Shown in pieces: positions 38,804 through 50,125 of a stretch of 64,000 bases of DNA; position 1 is the stretch's first letter; the number at the start of each line of letters is the position of its first letter. The notes beneath the pieces are model-generated. The model worked only from the letters and a program-made list of their open reading frames with translations. It searched no databases and was not told the origin of the DNA. Origin of the DNA: Branchiostoma floridae (Eukaryota; Chordata; Leptocardii; Amphioxiformes; Branchiostomatidae). The translations under genes were made by a program, and so were the position numbers. The stretch lies in contig NC_049989.1 of NCBI RefSeq assembly GCF_000003815.2, forward strand, positions 23,091,737-23,155,736, written 5' to 3'.

Positions 38804-39694
38804 GATAAAGATACTAACAAAGATATTGTAGGCAGTAAACTGTATAATCTGACTCCTACAGTTAGCCTAGCTGTGACTTTTCTGTTCTACTTGAATGCTT
38901 GATCAAAATTATATTATGAGTCAGCAATATTGCTGTGATGTAATAATGATAGCAGTGGTCACTTATAATGATTACTAAAATTTTCAGGCTTAACTCTGAA
39001 TGATGCAATCCTTAACTGAAATAAGCTGGACAGGACAGTAAGGCGTCATCATCCTAACAAAGTTTATTGTTTCTTATATTTTCTTGATGACAAAATGCTC
39101 TGGAAGAGGGGAACAATATGCAATATTGATAAGTATTAGCTTTGACTTATTCAATAGTTAATGTGTCAGTGGGATGTCTGTGTTAACAACAAAACCATTC
39201 ATACCATTATCTAGCCAATTACAATGACAATGGGTGTGAAGAACTGTGTCAACTGTAGGGAAAGTATCCTATGAAAGAATGGTCATAACTTCAGCACTAT
39301 GGACAGATACTACAGTGGTCAGAAGTGGTAACAACAGCTTGCATCGGTGTAGAGTACTTTATGCTATTCCATTTTTATTCTAGTTTGAAAAGCAAAACAA
39401 TTCCCTTACTATGAACATAACAGTGAAACGTTATCCCAAACAACTGCTGGTATGGTACTGACAATGGCTCGTGTACTTTCTCATGTGAATTCGATGGATG
39501 GAAGACAATGTATCTTATCTAATGAAGCTGAATGCAGATAGAAAAAGAAAAAATTGAAAATATTCTATGTATTCTTTGTGAATCTTTTTTTTTTCTGTAG
39601 AATAGACTTGATTACCTTAAAGATGATTGAAGACCAGTTATAAAGAAAACTGCTGCTTTGACTAATGAGCAACAGACCTTTGCATAGCATTAGA

Positions 39695-39906
39695 TACTGT
39701 AAATGCATTTAAGTTCGCGGGGATTTAATTTCGCGGTAGCGGGGAAAATGACTTTTCGCGGTGGATTTAGTTTCGCGGTAACACCATCGACTGCGATCTA
39801 ATACATTTATAGAAAAATGTTCGCGGTGGATTTAAGTTCGCGGTAGAGTGGTCGCCGCGAAAACCGCGAACATTAATCCACCGCGAACATTTCTGCATTT
39901 ACAGTA
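39695..39906. mobile_element. TA-flanked MITE, family B (cgcggt-rich), copy 1
   Basis: Ends TA-ctgtaaatgca and tgcatttacag-TA, 212 bp. Inner repeats such as ttcgcggtggatttaagttc and the inverted cgaacattaatccaccgcga. TA flanks suggest a mariner-type origin. Confidence 0.88.
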
Positions 39907-40159
39907 TTTCGAGTCATTTGTAATCTTTTGACTTAAACTTGTAGCCAGGTATGTGATGTTTAGACAGTTTTTTCCACCTGTTCAAGGCTTAAAAAAGTTA
40001 GATCCCAGCTTTAGAAACTTTGGTAAATGTGTAATATTTTAATATTAAAATAGTCTGTTGTTTTATGTGAAGAATCTCTTAAGAATCTTTCTTGTCCATA
40101 TAGTTACATAGAGTTTTAGAAAAGCTGCTATAACATATGAGTAACAGACTTGCAGTATT

Positions 40160-42030
40160 AAATATCGGCCATAAGGTTTTAACTAGGACTTGTAGCCAGG
40201 TGACAGTGTACAAAATACTTTTCTGAGCCAGGTTGCACAGTGTGCAACCTGGGACAAAAACTAGGTTGCACAACTGAATTTCAAGTTGCACCACCTATAA
40301 TTCACTAATTTCTGAAGAAAAGGTACAATACATACATGTTTGGCTGATATGAAATGGAGCTGCCTTGGTCCATTTATTTCTTCCAGGTAAATTGACAACA
40401 AAGTGGAGTTCTGAGGCTCAAAATCTAAGTTGCACCCTGTGCAACCTGAGTTCAGAAGTCAGTTGCACCAAGCAAAAAGTGGTTGCAATGTGCAAGTGTG
40501 CAAGTGGGTATTCTGTGCGCTGGGTGAGTGATGTTTTTACACCTCAGTAAGCTTGGACAGGTATGATTTGTTTTATCAGAAACTTGCGGAATTAAATACA
40601 GAGTTTACAGACCATTATATGTTATCTTAAGACTTGCAGCCAAGAGAGTGATGTGTTGACACGTCAGTAACCCGGGATATGTATGATTTGTTATACATTT
40701 TGCATTATCAACATGGCACATTGAATACCGACCGAATGTTATCTTTAAACTTGGACTTGTAGCCATTAATGAGGGATATTTGTACCCCTTAGCTGTGACA
40801 GGTTTGATTCGTTGTATTATCATCTTACAGCATTAAATAACGACCATCTATTATCTTTAAACTTGGACTCGTAGCCGGCTGAGTTATGCTTTTGCACCTC
40901 AGTGTCGACAGGTGTGATTTGTTATATTATCAACTTGCAGCATTAGAAATATACTGGCCATATGTAAAGTTTAAACTAGAACTTGTACCTGAGTGAGTGA
41001 TGTTTTTACGCCTCACAGTAAGCTAGGACAGGTATGAATTGTTGTATCATAAACTTGCAGAATTAAATACAGACCGTATGTTATCTTAAAAGATTTGTTT
41101 TTTATACATCAAACCTAGGGTAGGTATGATTTGTTAACTTATACATGTTGTATTATCAACATGCAGCATGGAATATTGACCATATGTTTATCTTTAAACT
41201 TGGACTTGTTGCCGACTGAGTTATGCTTTGCACATCAGCGTTGACAGGTATGATTTGTAATATTATCAACTTGCAGCATTAGATATATACTGGCCATATG
41301 TAATCTTAAAACTTACACTTACAGCCAAAAGGGAGTGATATTTTACACTGTAGTAAGCTAGGGCAAGTTTGATTGGTAGTATTCTTAACTTTCAGCACAA
41401 GAGCAGCCGTATATAATCTTAATACTTGGGACTTATTCTCAACTTGCAGGAATAAATACAGACCGTATGTTATCTTTAAACTTGCTCTTGCAGCCAAGAG
41501 AGTTATAATCTTACAGTAAGCTAGGACAGCTTTGTTGTATATGATCTTAATACTTTGAATTGTAACCAAGTGACAGGTATGATTTGTTGTAATATCAACT
41601 TCCAGCATTAAATACAAACCATACGTTATCTTAAAACTCAAATTTGCAGTTACGAAAATGATGTTTGTACACCTAAGTAAGCCAGGGCAGTTTGATTCAT
41701 TGTATTCTCAACTTACTGCGATAGATACCGACCGTATGTTATATTAAAACTTGCACTTACAGCCTGGAGAGTGATATTTTACACTGTAGGTAGCTAGGAC
41801 AGGTTTGATTTGCTGCAGTAGTATTCTTAATAACTTGCATTTAAATCAAAGCTGGCCGTATGTAATCTCAATACTTGGACTTACAGCCAAGTGACAGGTA
41901 TGATTTTTTATATACTCAACTTGCAACATTAAATACAGACCATCTGTTATCTTAAAATTTGGATTTGCAGCTAAGAAAAGGATCTTTTCACCCCTCAGTA
42001 AGCTAGGACAGGTCTGATTGATGGTACTTA
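40160..42030. repeat. Diverged tandem array, about 120-130-bp unit, roughly 14 copies
   Basis: Units contain cttgcagcattaaatacaga, ccgtatgttatcttaaaact, tggacttgtagcc and agctaggacaggtatgattt. Copies differ by many substitutions and indels, so it is old. Confidence 0.85.
40205..40530. repeat. Interspersed repeat, copy 1 (gttgcac-rich)
   Basis: Shares about 300 bp with 51414-51712: gtacaaaatacttttctgag, aactgaatttcaagttgcac, gaggctcaaaatctaa and caagcaaaaagtggttgcaa. Contains the palindrome ggttgcacagtgtgcaacc. Confidence 0.88.
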
Positions 42031-45000
42031 ATTAAGGACTCTGTAGGTAGCAGTGAACACGAGTGCAGGGTGTAAATTCACCAGCGCTACAGACAGACTT
42101 ATGGTTTTAGCACCAACATCTGCAGGGATCTTATATACAATAGTGAGCACTGGGCTAAATCAGCACAAGTACTTGTTTCCTTAACTTTGCAGCACTAGTG
42201 CATGTTTAGTTTCATTTGTTTAATTTATTCATTGATATCATCACTTTTTGTTGTGTTCATGAGAAAAGAGGTAAGGGTAAGACAACATAGGACATTGAAA
42301 CAGGTTATATCACTAAGTCCTGATACATGCTTACTTACTAATAGTAAACATTTGTTGTATTATGAGACCATATAACAATAAGATATCTCTGGAAAGATGA
42401 CAAAGTTGGGGCCTTGCTGCCCTTGCATGTATCTAGTGGTACAGGTACAGACTCATCTAGACAATGACTGATTTTTTGGGACAGCTAGCTGATTGCTTGA
42501 ATGTGCTTTATACTAGTAAATGCCTTGTTCCTTAATTTCTCCATACAAAGTTTTAGTAAATGTTGTTAACATTCAAATGCAAATTAGTCTTGTCCTTTTT
42601 TTCTATCATTTAATTTGCACTGCAGACAGTGTTAATAGACAGTTGTAAGAGTTACTTTTTTTTAGTTTGGGCTGCGTATGCAAATATTTACATTACCGCG
42701 ACGAAGGCATTTTTCTTTTTTGTCCGTTTCCAAAAATAAATCCAAGAACCTATAAATTGCTTTGTTCAGGCCCCACCATTATCCATCAGTACTCTAATGT
42801 TAGAGGATTGGATCTTGGGGGAAGAAAGAAAGCTGAAGGAATTTATTGTGGATTTCCAAACATCTCCTGGCAGAAGAAATCAGATCAACAGATCGTTTAT
42901 AATCAATACTTTTACTTTCCCTTATAGGCATAATCTACTTGCAGTGGAGTTATTTTCTGTTATCACTTAGAACACTTGCTACAGCTGCTGGGTTTCTTAT
43001 TGTTTTACTCAGCTCTTTGCTTAGATTTTATCTTAAGTTACTGCTTGAGACACTCCTTCTCGACTATAAGAGTTAATCCTGCATGCAATTTGTCTGGACT
43101 TATACCTCCCAAAACATTCTGAAGCAAGGTGGAATAAAGTTTTCAACACCAAAATTGGATTTAGCAGTAACTTTAAATGTTTGAGTAACTATCCAACTCA
43201 AATCTTTTCTGTGTTGGAAAGTCTTTTTCATGTGCCATTAGGGCTGGGTACCGGTACAGAAAATTCAGGTCCGGGTCCGGTTCAGGTCCAAAGGATCAGG
43301 TCCAGGTCCGGACCTGAACCTGGACCTGATGCAGCATGACTCATACCAATGGTCCATTTCACTACAAAGAAATCTGTTTGGTGGAGTATTAGACTTACAC
43401 TGGCGTTTTAAAATCCTACAACGTTAACAGTGTACTTGTACAATTGGCTGTAAAACTTGGTAGAAATTACTATAAACTCTACTCTACTTCACTCGTATCA
43501 TTTTCTTCCACCTGCAAGCGCCAAAACGTGTGAATGCCTGATAAAACAATACTGTTAATTTTCTAATCGGTCCAACATCCGGTCCACCTAATTTTTTCAG
43601 GTCCGTTTTTTCTGGACCGGTCCAATAAGAAAAACCGGTTTTGTACCGGTACGCTGTACCGATACCCAGCCCTATGTGCCATCATTCACTTGCCATAGCA
43701 TTCACATTTGCTGCTGTTGTAGATAGCACATTAAAAGATGAGCAGACTTTCAGTGGAGTTTCAGCCTTAGGCTGCCTGAAAATAAGTTTTATCGCAAGAC
43801 ACATGAGACATTTTGTAGTAAAATTTTCTCGCAATATGTGCTCACATCTTGCTTTGACAGCATTTTGCTCTAATACTAGTTTGCTGAAGTTCCCAGCTCT
43901 ATCATTTCATAATCAAACTTTAATTATTTGATATGAAATTACTTTTGATATTCTTACAATTTTTCATTTCATGTGTTTGAGTTACTATTGATATTGCAGA
44001 TTCAATCAGAATTTCCTAACATAAGCAGACTTTACACTCAGTCAGGCTTTATGGTAAATGTAGACCCATATAAGTCATAACCAAGAGTATTACTCTGTCT
44101 CTGTGGAATTTATTGGCTGCAAGATAACATCTCGGTTATTGCTGCATTTCCACATCAATTTCAAACAACATCCCTTCAATATGCTGAACATGAAGTTCCT
44201 TTTATCCTATCATAAATAATTAAAGATTCTCCCCAAGATACAGCAGATGGCCTATTTTTGAGGTAATTTGAATCATGGTGATGAAGATGAAGTGTTTCAG
44301 AGTCAGAGGGTAATGCCAGTAGGTATACATTGTACAAATTGATCAACTGTCTTAGTTTTTAAAGCTCAATCTTTAGGTACGTACTACATTGTAGTTTGAA
44401 AATGAGGCCTGTGAACAAATGCTAGACTCTTATGTTAATAGTCTTGAAGGGTGTCTTTCTTCTTTAATTTTAATCTTTTTAATTTGGCTATTTTAGTCTT
44501 GAGAACAGGCCCTAATGATTATTGGCTGATTTTCAAGCCCAATATATGTACATCATGTAGGGGTAAATGAATAATTCATAAGGCTACAGAAAATTAATTG
44601 TAAAATCCTTTTTATTTCTAACATGAATCACCTGGGAAATCCCCAAGGGGACATCATGAAATGAGAAGGGGTGACCTGTTAGTACTGTATCTCAGACATG
44701 CAGGCACACTTTCTATCACAAACTCTACTCTGAGAGCCGCTACTCTTGATCAGGACAGACACAAGGTTGACTGCTGTGGTGGTCTTATCTTTAAAGTCAA
44801 AGTCAGCCTGTCATCTAGGCTGGGCCAGTTCAAATAAGGTGTTTGTGAGTTTTCAATTTGTGAATTCTAAGTTTTAAAGTGTATGATGCTAAGTTGAGTT
44901 TTAATTTTGGATTCTTAAAAATTTTGAATGATGTGAGACATTCTTGCCAGATCTTTTACCAAGTTTCTTATTAGGATAATTAGTTTTTTTATCACAATTC

Positions 45001-45479
45001 TTTAACTTTCTGGAGGAGGGTCTAGTATACACTAAGCCTCACATGCTTCTTTCCACCTCCTGCATTTCTTTTATCCATTATTACAATTTTGTTTCATATA
45101 GTTTTTACATTGTGCAAAGATAACAAACTTTAAGAAATAAAAAAACAGGTTGAATAGCCAAGAACAGAGTATTGTGATAGTTAGTATAAATTGGCTCTTG
45201 CAATTGTGCCACATTTGCTATATTTACAAGAAACAACAAACTTTCTTCAAGTGGCCTAAGAAGATTACCATGATTGATGGAGGAATACTGACATTTTCTT
45301 GAAGGAAAAATGATAACTTCAATCTTCCGTAGAAATCAATTCTCCGATGTCATGTCTTAGAAAAAATTGCCTTTCAACAAAATGATTGATGAGGGGGTTT
45401 AGCTGGCAATCTCTATGGAGACGGACCGATAACACCAAGATGCCCTGGAGCAGAAGGCTCTAGAAGTTGTGACTTATAA
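42031..45479. other. Unassigned apart from the hAT-type element
   Basis: Only 43239-43674 is recognised. The frames at 42667-42927 and 43641-43931 lack motifs, and the second overlaps the element's end. Confidence 0.45.
43239..43674. mobile_element. Non-autonomous hAT-type element with 8-bp target-site duplication
   Basis: Ends tagggctgggtaccggtac and the inverse (gtaccgatacccagccctа side at 43656-43674), 436 bp. Flanked by the 8-bp direct repeat tgtgccat at 43231-43238 and 43675-43682, which with TAGGG ends is typical of hAT transposition. The inside has repeated caggtccgg / cctgaacctggacc motifs. No transposase. Diverged relatives: 58815-59068 and 36540-36620. Confidence 0.88.
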
Positions 45480-48400
45480 CCCTGCACTGTGAACGCAATC
45501 TCCTGCAGTCTGCACACGTCTCTGAAAGATTCTCAAGCCTTCCTCGGATGAGAATGAATCATTCTTAAGGACAAACAAGATTCTTCAGGAATGCAGACCT
45601 CCAAAGATGCTACTTGTAAAGATTGCCCAAAGATCCTTAAGCTGCCTCAGAGCTCTCTCCGCAGAGGTTGAACTATAAATTGCTTCTTTTTTTTTTTTTA
45701 TTTACTTTGAGGTCACCGCAAAACAAGGCTCGTGGAGCCACTCAAGCGTTTTGGGTTACGTTACTGAATTGTGAAGAGAGATGTTTGTTTACCCTTAATT
45801 TGAACAGTTTCAGGCTGTACTCTGTGGGGAAGCAAGTCCGTGGAAGCTTATTCCATAGCGATGTTGTTCTAGGAAAAAAGCTCTGAGCGTGGAACTTCCT
45901 CCTGTTAGGTGGATTGTGGAGGAAAAAAGGATGATTTGTTTCCGTGGAAGTGGCTAAACGTGTCTTTCTTAAAGATGGGCCAGATTCTTGAGGAAATAAC
46001 TACCATAATGAGGATGAAGTAATCCTACTCTAGGTCAGGGTCACTGAAAGATTCTTAAATCTACTGAGCCTCCTCAAGGATTCTCTGGATCACAATGTCC
46101 TGGAGTCTGCAAGCTTCTGGTAGTTTCTCGGGTGCTGGACAGAATGTACAAACCCTATGGTCGATAGGAATATGAGGTCAGCCTCAATTTGCGAAGATTA
46201 CCAGAAGATCCTTAAGTCACCTGAGGTTTCTTAGAAGAAGGTAAATCATTAATTAGATTCTTACAGATGAACCAGATTCTTGAGGAAAGCAGACCTTGAG
46301 GATGAAATAATTCTGCTCCAGGTCAGGGTCACTGAAAGATTCTTAAGTCTACTGAGCCTTCTCAAGTAGGGATGAAACACTCTTAAATACTCCTGAGGAT
46401 GAAGTCTTCACACTGTCTCGGTGTCTGCAGATGTCACCAGAAAATCCTTATCTGCATACGTCACCAGTAGATCATAAGGTCTCATGAGCTTCCTTAGGTG
46501 AAGATGTATTATAATTCTTGAGATGCACCAGATTCTTGTAGAAACCAGACCTTTGAGTCGTCCGGGAGCCAGTAAGGGTCACCAGAACATTTCCTCATCT
46601 CCTGCTTTTCCTTTGGTAAAAATGACTCGTTGTGAAAGAGTTGGCAGATTCTTATGGAAAGCCGACCCTTGGGGGAAAAGTCAGTTGGGGGTCTGTATAG
46701 GTCATCAGAAGAGTCTTAAGTCTCTTGAGCTTTCTCATCCAAAGACACTAATCATTCATAAAGACGCAGAAGATTTTTGTTGAAACCAGACCTTTGTGGA
46801 TGAAGTCATCCCAGAGCCTGGAAAGGTCAACTGAGAACATTTTCTCATTTCCTGCTTCTCTTCATGTAAAAATGACTCATTGTGAAAGACTGACCAGATT
46901 CTTATGGAAAGCAGACCCTTGGGGGTAAAGTTAGCCAGGGGTCTGCATTGGTCACGAGAAGAGTCTTAGTCCCTTGAGCTTAAACCCTTTCTCACTCAAA
47001 GATCATTTGTGAAGACAGACCGAATCTTGAGGAAAGTAGACCTTTGTAAGCCAAAGTAAGCCTGTCATCTGTATATGTCACCGTCAGATTCTTAAGTCTC
47101 TTGAGCTTTCTTAAGTGAAAATGACTTATTCACCCATAGGTCACCAGAAGAGTCTTAAGTCCCTTGGGCTTTCTCATGCAAAGATAAATCATTTGTAAGA
47201 CCAGCTTCTTAAGGAAAGTAGACCTTTCAGGACAAAGTAAGCCTGTTGTCAGCATACGTCACCGGTAGATCCTTAGATCTCTTGAGCTTTCTTAGGTGAA
47301 AGAATGATTCTACTCTTAAAGAAAAGATTCTTGTTGAAAGCAGACCTTATGAGCATGAAGTATAAGCACACTGTAGGCAAATATCACTAGAAGAGTTTTA
47401 ACTCAACTTTCTTGTGCTTCCTGAAGGTAAATCATTGTGCAGACTGACCAGATTCTTGTGGAGAGTAGGCCCTTGCAGATGAAGTTAAAGCCTGCTGTGT
47501 GCAAGGGTCGCTAGAAGAGCCTCCATAGATTGGGATGAATAATCATTTGATAAAAGACATGCCAGATTCTTGTGGAAATCAGAGCTTTGAGGATGATTAG
47601 TCATCCCAGAGCCAGCAAGGGTCATCCCAGAACAATTTCTCATTTTCTGACCCTTTTCAGGTAAAATAACTAAAATTGAATCATTCTTAAAGATTGACGA
47701 GATTCTTATGGAAGACAGACTCTTGGGGGTCTTCATAGGTCACCAGAAGATTTAGATTCTTTCTTGAGTCGCCTCAGACAGGAATGAATCATTCTTAGAG
47801 AATGGCCACATCTTGTGGAAAGCAGACCCACGTGGGTGAATTCAGCCCAAAAACGAAATACATTGGTATGTTATAGATGCAAGAATGAATCAAACTTAAA
47901 GATGAACTGAACTTCTTGAGCTACCCTGGAGGAGAGTTAGGAGAGTAGCTTTTTACATCTCTCAAATGCCAACATTACTAATTAAAGAAGATCCAGATTC
48001 ATAGAGAACATATCTTTGGGATGAATTCCAACCAACTGTAGTCTCAACAGGAGAAAAAATGTCAATAATGATTCCCTGGGCCTGTCTGGGCCAATGACCA
48101 TATTAGAAGTGGAATGGAAGATGAATGGTTCTTAAGAATGAACTAGATTCCTGTGGATGGTAGATCCTTGGGGACAAACTTACAGCCTGCTGTAGGGTCA
48201 ACAGATCACAGAAGGAGACAAAAACTGCCTGATAGGAATGAAAATCTCCTGGGTTTAATGGTTAGTTTAGGATGGTTAGAGGGTGCCATCTCGGACAGAA
48301 CTGCGGTTTTGTTTGGTCACCTTTTATCGTGTTATATTGCTTTATCATCATGCATAACTTCCCTGAGTAACATTAAAGGATCATGAGAAGCTTTTTTCTT

Positions 48401-48520
48401 GATTCCCCTGGAAGCAAATTTTAAGATGAATCCTCCTTAAAGATGATTCTTGTGGAGGGCAGATCCTTGGAGATGGACTCAGAACCTGCTGAAAGATCAA
48501 AGGAAGAAAAATTGCTTGTC
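45480..48520. repeat. Large diverged tandem array, about 140-150-bp unit, around 18-20 copies
   Basis: Units contain gattcttgtggaaagcagac, ggatgaagt, ggtcaccagaagattcttaa and gtctcttgagctttct, with aaatgaatcattcttaaaga between. One LINE 3' end (45688-45925) interrupts it near the left edge. No open frame is kept through the units. Confidence 0.88.
45688..45925 (-). pseudogene. LINE 3' end with poly(A) tail inside the 45.5-48.5 kb array
   Basis: Minus strand reads NRRKFHAQSFFPRTTSLWNK, LPRTCFPTEYSLKLFKLRV, NKHLSSQFSNVTQNA and a stop at 45742. SFFPRT...WN.LP...SL..FK is the classic C-terminus of Jockey/CR1-type ORF2. After the stop the strand runs to gtaaataaa and an A-rich tail, consistent with a retrotransposed 3' end. 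Confidence 0.82.
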
Positions 48521-48939
48521 AAATCTCTGAAGTTTATTCAACATTGGATCTTTTGTTGTTAACAAAATGCTGGAGGGAGCCATCATTCATCATGGGAAGA
48601 ATTATGTTTTTTGTTGCTTGATTCTGGACTTTTTTGTGTTCTAAGCTCTTTTATCAAGCCGTGCCTTGAAGTAACCTTAAAGAATTTTGACTGAGAAGCC
48701 TTTTATGTATCTTCAACCAGTATGGAATAGAAGATGAATCACTGTTAAAGATGAAGCATATCTTGCTGTTTGTGTTTCTTCGTTGGTTGTAGTCGCCTAA
48801 GGTTCAAATCCTGGAATGGCCTGAATGATGATTCATGACTCAAACAATCTTCAACCTCTGGTTGACTCATTCACTCACTATTCTTCTTTTGCAATTAGCC
48901 CCATGGGCATGAATTTGCAATAAAACATGTTACATCACT

Positions 48940-49090
48940 ATCCGGTTTAACGTCTGTTGTTTCCCGTCAGGCGAGGGTTAGACGTACTTGCATGTAGATG
49001 TGGCGGCTTGATGACAGCTCGCCAGTGTCCACTATTATTTGGGTTGTCACTGTGTAGGTTGAGGAAGTGTATGTCTTTCCTTATGTAGTC
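48940..49090. repeat. Interspersed repeat, copy 1
   Basis: atccggtttaacgtctgttg, gaggcgagggttagac-like and tgcatgtagatgtgg correspond to 62640-62790 (gtatccggtatgtctgtcgt, ttagacatgcttgcacgtag). Confidence 0.55.
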
Positions 49091-49194
49091 AGTTATGTCT
49101 CTTATGGGGGCGTCCACGAGGATTCTTTCCCTCTTTGGTCATTGTGTTGATCTTTGGTCAACACAAGCACAACCGTCGTACAGCAAGTAGTGTT

Positions 49195-50125
49195 TAGTTT
49201 TACATGTAGAGGACATTACCAAACTCATACAACCTGAACACAACAACCTCTGCCTGCAAATCTGTGCTTGTTCATAATGCCACAAGTGAGATGTCTTGTT
49301 ATTGTAATTTCACAAAGCAAGCAACATTGACATCAACTAATTTCAGTTTTACTTGTAGAGGACTTTACCAAAGCCATACTGCCACATCTTCAATTTCTGC
49401 CAGAACATTACCACGAGTGAGGCAGATGTCTTTAGTTGTTAACATAATTTCACAAACCAAGCCCAACAGTGACATCAAGTATGACATTGTTTAGTTTCAC
49501 ATGTAGAGGATAATAATCAAACCCATACTGCCACATCTTCAATGTTTGCCTTGCATTGCCAGGAGTGAGGCAGATGTCTTTATTTTTTAATACTACAATT
49601 TCACAAACCAAGCAACAACAGTGACATCAAGTAAGCTAAGATTTGCATGTAGAGAACATTGCCAATTGAAACCCATACATCTTCAATCTGCACATTGCCA
49701 CGAGTAAGGCAGATGTCTTATTAATACAATTTCATAAAGTATAAGCAACAAGTGACATCAAGTAAGTTAAGATTTGCAGGTATAGGAAATTGTCAATTGT
49801 CTTCAATGTCCGCCTGCACATTGCCACGAGTGAGGCAGATGTCTTATTAATGTAATTTCACATTAACCAACCAGCAACAGTGATGTCAAGTAAGTTAAGA
49901 TTTGCATGTAGACAACATTGCCAATTGAAACCCATTATCAATCTGCACATTGCCACGAGTAAGGCAGATGTCTTATTAATACAATTTAATAAAGTTTAAG
50001 CAACTAGTGACATCAAGTAAGTTAACATTTGCATGTTGAGGACATTGCCACACCCAGACATCTTCAATGCCTGCCCGCACCTTGCCACGAGTGAGGCAGA
50101 TGTCTTATTAATACAATTTCACGAC
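49195..50125. repeat. Tandem array, about 110-150-bp unit, about 7-8 copies
   Basis: Units contain ttgccacgagtgaggcagat, gtcttattaatacaatttca, agcaacagtgacatcaagta and atgtagaggacattgcc. Right copies are closer to each other than to the left ones. Confidence 0.88.

Larger units (their letters stand above)
38250..40160. other. Unassigned apart from two MITEs
   Basis: Contains family A copy 2 and family B copy 1. Otherwise AT-rich and featureless by eye. Confidence 0.45.

Noticed and set aside
42667-42927. 86-codon open frame
   Set aside because: No recognised domain or splice context; composition like the surrounding AT-rich DNA.
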